From a virus, in IMG/VR virus record IMGVR_UViG_3300013101_000034, positions 1 to 36,514 of that record: a DNA stretch of 36,514 bases. One strand, 5' to 3'. How positions within the stretch are numbered: position 1 is the first letter of the stretch; each line of letters starts with the position of its first letter. The translations under genes and the position numbers were made by a program. Under the pieces are notes generated by a model. That model did no database searches, had not been told where the DNA came from, and was given only the letters and a program-made list of their open reading frames with translations. Of this stretch, positions 34,064 through 36,514 are shown piece by piece.

Positions 34064-34490
34064 AGATTGTATAGTTTATCCAACATGTACTAAGTTATGT
34101 TATAAATTTATAGATGAAGCTTCTTCTTTTCTAATAGATATAGAGAAAAATCAATTACCTGATTTATTTAAAAAATTAAGAAAAGAAGAAAGATGTTTGT
34201 TATGTGGTAATGCAAAATGTGAATCATCAATAACTACTACACATTCACATAATAAAGGATCACATATAAATGCTTGGTTATATTGTATTTTTTGTGAAAC
34301 TGTTTATAATATAGAATTTTATAAAGTTGAGCCTTTCTTAGCTGATATATATTGGGATTTTGATGGTGGTTCTAATGGGAATATGTTAGGTGTTAATTTT
34401 AAAAAATCTTTGGAAATTATAGATAATTGGAAAATAGATGAACTTATAACAAGTAATTTATTAAAGGAGAAAATTAATGGCAATAAATAA
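34032..34490 (+). CDS. Cys-rich paralog 2
   Basis: A 152-residue protein starting MLIQEIKYICKDCIVYPTCT, so the cluster is C-x2-C-x5-C-x3-C (CKDCIVYPTCTKLC). A ribbon follows with RCLLCGNAKCESS and later YCIFCETVYNIEFY. After it comes VEPFLADIYWDFDGG, a segment echoing 'YLEPF' in paralog 1. It overlaps paralog 1 by 32 bases and paralog 3 by 14. Its ribosome site is AAAGGAA inside the preceding gene. Confidence 0.7.
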   Translation: MLIQEIKYICKDCIVYPTCTKLCYKFIDEASSFLIDIEKNQLPDLFKKLRKEERCLLCGNAKCESSITTTHSHNKGSHINAWLYCIFCETVYNIEFYKVEPFLADIYWDFDGGSNGNMLGVNFKKSLEIIDNWKIDELITSNLLKEKINGNK

Positions 34491-34677
34491 ACATTTTCAA
34501 AAGACATATTGTCAAATATATAATTCAGATTGTTTATTATTACCATGTTGTAGTAAAATGTGTGATGTAATAGCAAATCAATACATGAAGGATTTCTTAA
34601 AGTCAATACCAGCAGAAGCTACATTTTATAAACCTATAAAAAATGAATATGATAAATGGAGCAAATCAAATGAATAA
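34477..34677 (+). CDS. Cys-rich paralog 3, short form lacking the zinc ribbon
   Basis: A 66-residue protein with AAAGGAG upstream. It keeps only the N-terminal cluster YCQIYNSDCLLLPCCSKMC (C-x6-C-x5-C-x3-C with an extra Cys) followed by a helical tail (DVIANQYMKDFLKSIPAEA). It looks like a naturally minimal version of the family, or a truncated copy that lost the ribbon. The array context and ribosome site argue that it is still expressed. Confidence 0.6.
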   Translation: MAINKHFQKTYCQIYNSDCLLLPCCSKMCDVIANQYMKDFLKSIPAEATFYKPIKNEYDKWSKSNE

Positions 34678-35062
34678 TATTATGAGAAGTATATGTGATG
34701 ATTGTTTGGTTTTACCTACTTGTGATATATCATGTGACAAAGTAGAATCAAAGATACAGAATATTGAAATTCATTTGGAATCTGAATTTGCACTTGACAT
34801 TATAATAAATAAACATCACTGTCCTATATGTGGTAGAAATGAATGTTCATATTATGAAGATACACATTCAACAAAACAAAATGTTATGTGTTGTTTTTGT
34901 TACTATATTTATAATATTCATTTATATAAAAAGAGTATAGAGTTAAGAAATACTCGGTTTCATGGTAATATGTTTGCGACAAAAAAGACATTTAAAAGAT
35001 ATGTTAAATATTTAAGAGATTCAAATTTAACGGAAGGGTTTATTAAATATGATATGCAATGA
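34670..35062 (+). CDS. Cys-rich paralog 4
   Basis: The start is placed at MNNIMRSICDDCLVLPTCDI because TGGAG lies 8 bases upstream; an earlier in-frame ATG at 34643 lacks a site. The cluster is CDDCLVLPTCDISC. The ribbon is HHCPICGRNECSYY with VMCCFCYYIYNIHLY, similar to paralog 2's YCIFCETVYNIEFY. It overlaps paralog 3 by 8 bases. The tail is basic (KKTFKRYVKYLRDSN). Confidence 0.65.
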   Translation: MNNIMRSICDDCLVLPTCDISCDKVESKIQNIEIHLESEFALDIIINKHHCPICGRNECSYYEDTHSTKQNVMCCFCYYIYNIHLYKKSIELRNTRFHGNMFATKKTFKRYVKYLRDSNLTEGFIKYDMQ

Positions 35063-35444
35063 GGTTAATCCTAATTGTTTAATTAAATCATGTTGTAGTG
35101 AAAAATGCCAATCAGTTATTGATTTAATTTCTAAAAAACAAAAAAATATAGATGAGTTTGATTATGATAATTTATTTAAGAGTATGATAAAGAATGAATG
35201 GTGTCCAATTTGTGGTAAAGATAGATTCCATTGTTCCAAAGTAAATAAACTTTTATATATAATAGATTGTCAATATTGTTGGACTAGATTTTCACTTGGA
35301 AGAAATAATCTTTTTGATAATCATTTAACTAAATGGGAAATAAAAAATGTGTATTATAATAAGCTTAAAATAAATTTTATTGGAACTGATAATAAATTAA
35401 TAAAAGATATAATTAAAGAAAATAAAATAAGGAGTGTAATATGA
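35049..35444 (+). CDS. Cys-rich paralog 5
   Basis: A 131-residue protein with GGAAGGG about 10 bases upstream of the ATG. The cluster is MICNEVNPNCLIKSCCSEKC (C-x6-C-x5-C-x3-C plus one extra Cys). The ribbon is EWCPICGKDRFHC with IDCQYCWTRFSLGR. The C-terminus is basic and helical (NKLIKDIIKENKIRSVI). It overlaps paralog 4 by 14 bases, and its TGA overlaps the next ATG (ATGA), completing the co-translated array. Confidence 0.65.
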   Translation: MICNEVNPNCLIKSCCSEKCQSVIDLISKKQKNIDEFDYDNLFKSMIKNEWCPICGKDRFHCSKVNKLLYIIDCQYCWTRFSLGRNNLFDNHLTKWEIKNVYYNKLKINFIGTDNKLIKDIIKENKIRSVI

Positions 35445-35701
35445 TGATAATAACAAAAGAAGTAATAAAAGAAATAGGAAAACAAATTGAACCTAATCTA
35501 AATTCAATGTCAGCAGTTGAACTTAGAACATTTAGACAGATTATTGATCATGTAACAAGTATGCAACTGGAACTTAATAAAAATGAAAAACTTCCAGTAA
35601 TTATTACAACAATATCAGAAGCTATAGAAAGAGAAACTAATGTCGAGGAAAAAACAAAACTAAGAGAAGAACTAAGAAGAATTATAAGTAATATAACATA
35701 A
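35441..35701 (+). CDS. Small helical protein at end of Cys-rich array
   Basis: An 86-residue protein with GGAG upstream. Two adjacent ATGs are possible starts (35441 or 35444). It is all helical and charged (MMIITKEVIKEIGKQIEPNL ... EEKTKLREELRRIISN), likely an amphipathic helical bundle or oligomerising peptide. It has no cysteines, unlike its five neighbours. It is the last gene before a perfect-stem terminator. The family is not recognised. Confidence 0.6.
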   Translation: MMIITKEVIKEIGKQIEPNLNSMSAVELRTFRQIIDHVTSMQLELNKNEKLPVIITTISEAIERETNVEEKTKLREELRRIISNIT

Positions 35702-35707
35702 GTTTAT

Positions 35708-35765
35708 AAATATTTTAAATAAACATGGTTCTTAACTATACATGTTTATTTAAAATATTTTTTTT
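35708..35765 (+). terminator. Strong intrinsic terminator, 20-bp perfect stem
   Basis: Arms 35708-35727 and 35741-35760 are perfectly complementary with a 13-base loop, followed by a T tract. It closes the Cys-rich unit and separates it from the next promoter-like motif. Confidence 0.9.
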
Positions 35766-35786
35766 GTTCTTTTAAATATCCAACTT

Positions 35787-35809
35787 CTATATATATTAAT
35801 TAACAATAG
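35787..35809 (+). promoter_or_regulatory. Rightward promoter-like motif before the 78-aa zinc-ribbon gene
   Basis: It begins with the same 14 bases, CTATATATATTAAT, as the other two rightward sites, then TAACAATAG. It lies 53-75 bases upstream of the ATG at 35862, directly after a terminator. Confidence 0.55.
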
Positions 35810-35861
35810 TGAATATAATTGTTATTAATTTAAATACATATTTAAAAGGAAGGAATATATT

Positions 35862-36098
35862 ATGCAAGCATGTCCAGATTGTAAACAAGTACCATATAAA
35901 ATTGCTGGTTGTGATGAATGGGAATGTGATTGTGGGAAACCAGTTGAATATATGTATCAAAATCATTGTTGGAATTGCGGACCAGAAGTCATGCTCAATG
36001 AACTAAATTCAGAATGGAGTAAGACACCTGGTATGGGTTTAGTTTGTTATAAATGTGGAAAAGATTTAACTGAATATAAAGGAATACATAATGGCTAA
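35862..36098 (+). CDS. Small double zinc-ribbon protein
   Basis: A 78-residue protein with AAAGGAAGGAA upstream. It has four cysteine pairs: ACPDCKQVP near the N-terminus, ECDCGKPVEYM, HCWNCGPEV and VCYKCGKDLTEY. This is enough for two zinc-binding ribbons. It is unrelated in motif order to the five Cys-rich paralogs but adds another small metal-binding protein to the same region. The stop overlaps the next ATG by 8 bases. Function is unknown; small ribbon proteins often bind nucleic acid or protein partners. Confidence 0.7.
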   Translation: MQACPDCKQVPYKIAGCDEWECDCGKPVEYMYQNHCWNCGPEVMLNELNSEWSKTPGMGLVCYKCGKDLTEYKGIHNG

Positions 36099-36201
36099 AG
36101 AAAAGAAAAATTGGTTTGACATATTAATGATATATTTCATTGCTTGTGGTATTGGGTTTAATGTTTTATTAATAACTTTATTATGGGGGTGGATATTATG
36201 A
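36091..36201 (+). CDS. 36-residue single-pass membrane protein
   Basis: It starts MAKEKKNWFDILMIYFIACG and ends in a hydrophobic stretch (L-L-W-G-W-I-L). A basic N-terminus and one TM helix imply a cytoplasmic N-terminus. It overlaps the zinc-ribbon gene by 8 bases, has AAAGGAA upstream, and its TGA overlaps the next ATG (ATGA). The tight coupling supports a real gene. No family is recognised. Confidence 0.6.
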   Translation: MAKEKKNWFDILMIYFIACGIGFNVLLITLLWGWIL

Positions 36202-36514
36202 AAGCAATATATGCAGGTAGTTTTAATTTATTTCATGCTGGACATTATTATGTTTATTGTAAAGCATGTAATATGTTTGGAAAAGATAATGTGTGGTTAT
36301 GTGTTGCTATAAATCCTGATAAAGATATTGATCCTGAATTTATTAAATGGACTCTTAATCCAATTACACCTAATGTTATTATAACAAAAGGTTTAGTAAC
36401 AAATGAAAACCCTGATGTATTAATTCGTGGATTAAGAGATACCATGGATTTAGCATCAGAAATGACTATGGCTGATTGGAATGAAAAATTAGGTTGTGAT
36501 ACTGTATTTATTCC
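36198..36514 (+). CDS. coaD: Phosphopantetheine adenylyltransferase (CoaD-like), C-terminus cut by window edge
   Basis: From ATG 36198 the frame is open to the right edge (105 full codons). It starts MKAIYAGSFNLFHAGHYYVY, with the nucleotidyltransferase HxGH motif in HAGH. Later it has DVLIRGLRDTMDLASEMTMA followed by D-W-N-E-K-L-G-C-D-T-V-F-I-P. This is the CoaD pattern 'RGLR...D.E.E..M...N..L...(T)VF..P'. CoaD joins AMP to 4'-phosphopantetheine in coenzyme A synthesis. NMN adenylyltransferase has the same HxGH, but the RGLR block favours CoaD. It would supply CoA or handle a related nucleotide during infection; the missing end leaves this open. Confidence 0.75.
   Translation, partial: MKAIYAGSFNLFHAGHYYVYCKACNMFGKDNVWLCVAINPDKDIDPEFIKWTLNPITPNVIITKGLVTNENPDVLIRGLRDTMDLASEMTMADWNEKLGCDTVFI

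Noticed and set aside
34319-34606. Minus-strand frame across two Cys-rich paralogs
   Set aside because: The plus frames carry the conserved cysteine pattern and ribosome sites.
35809-36006. Alternative plus frame over the 78-aa zinc-ribbon gene
   Set aside because: The chosen frame has a strong ribosome site at 35862 and four CxxC-type pairs.
36254-36445. Minus frame over the CoaD-like gene
   Set aside because: The plus frame has HAGH and RGLR motifs.

Overview
The window looks like part of an AT-rich (roughly 30% GC by eye) large contractile-tailed phage, distantly T4-like. The evidence is a minus-strand set of recognisable myovirus tail proteins: sheath (gp18-like), tube (gp19-like), baseplate gp25-like, gp26-like with a gp51-like extension, and a gp6/J-like baseplate wedge cut by the left edge. 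Genes are packed tightly, with ATGA and TAATG overlaps and strong Shine-Dalgarno sequences. TAA, TAG and TGA all act as stops. A protein with one inner-membrane helix and an outer-membrane-like C-terminus hints at a Gram-negative host. The exact phage and host cannot be named from the sequence.

Layout. 1-9.4 kb (minus): baseplate and tail module (gp6-like, neck-like, unknown, gp25, gp51-like, gp26-like, two membrane-associated paralogs, tube, a small basic protein, sheath), divided by intrinsic terminators. 9.5-10.2 kb (minus): a virion or tail-fibre type protein. 10.4-11.3 kb (plus): a lone winged-helix/coiled-coil regulator inside the structural block. 11.4-26.5 kb (minus): adsorption module, with a zinc-ribbon virion protein, a gpI/gp7-like baseplate protein, a 2019-residue protein built of about 75 copies of a 22-residue repeat, a small protein, a 1497-residue tail fibre, and a tandem-duplicated tail-fibre/decoration protein. 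26.6-33.5 kb (minus): accessory enzymes, with a DEDDh exonuclease, RNA ligase, Nudix hydrolase, an unknown protein sharing a capsid-targeting-like N-terminus, a 44-aa membrane protein, an HD hydrolase, a complete caspase/metacaspase-like protease, a HAD phosphatase, a mini MscS-like protein, and a TM/coiled-coil/beta-strand envelope protein. 33.6-36.5 kb (plus): five overlapping Cys-rich paralogs, a small helical protein, a strong terminator, then a zinc ribbon, a 36-aa membrane protein and a CoaD-like adenylyltransferase cut by the right edge.

Regulation. Two promoter-like motifs recur. The minus strand carries AGAACAWAT followed by an A/T-rich, often TATAAA-like tail, eight times, each upstream of a minus transcription unit. 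The plus strand carries CTATATATATTAAT at the head of all three plus units, with 22 of 23 bases shared between two copies.

The most unusual items are the phage caspase-like protease, the expanded Cys-rich paralog array, the giant 22-residue repeat protein, a probable +1 programmed frameshift joining gp26-like to gp51-like, and the two promoter families.
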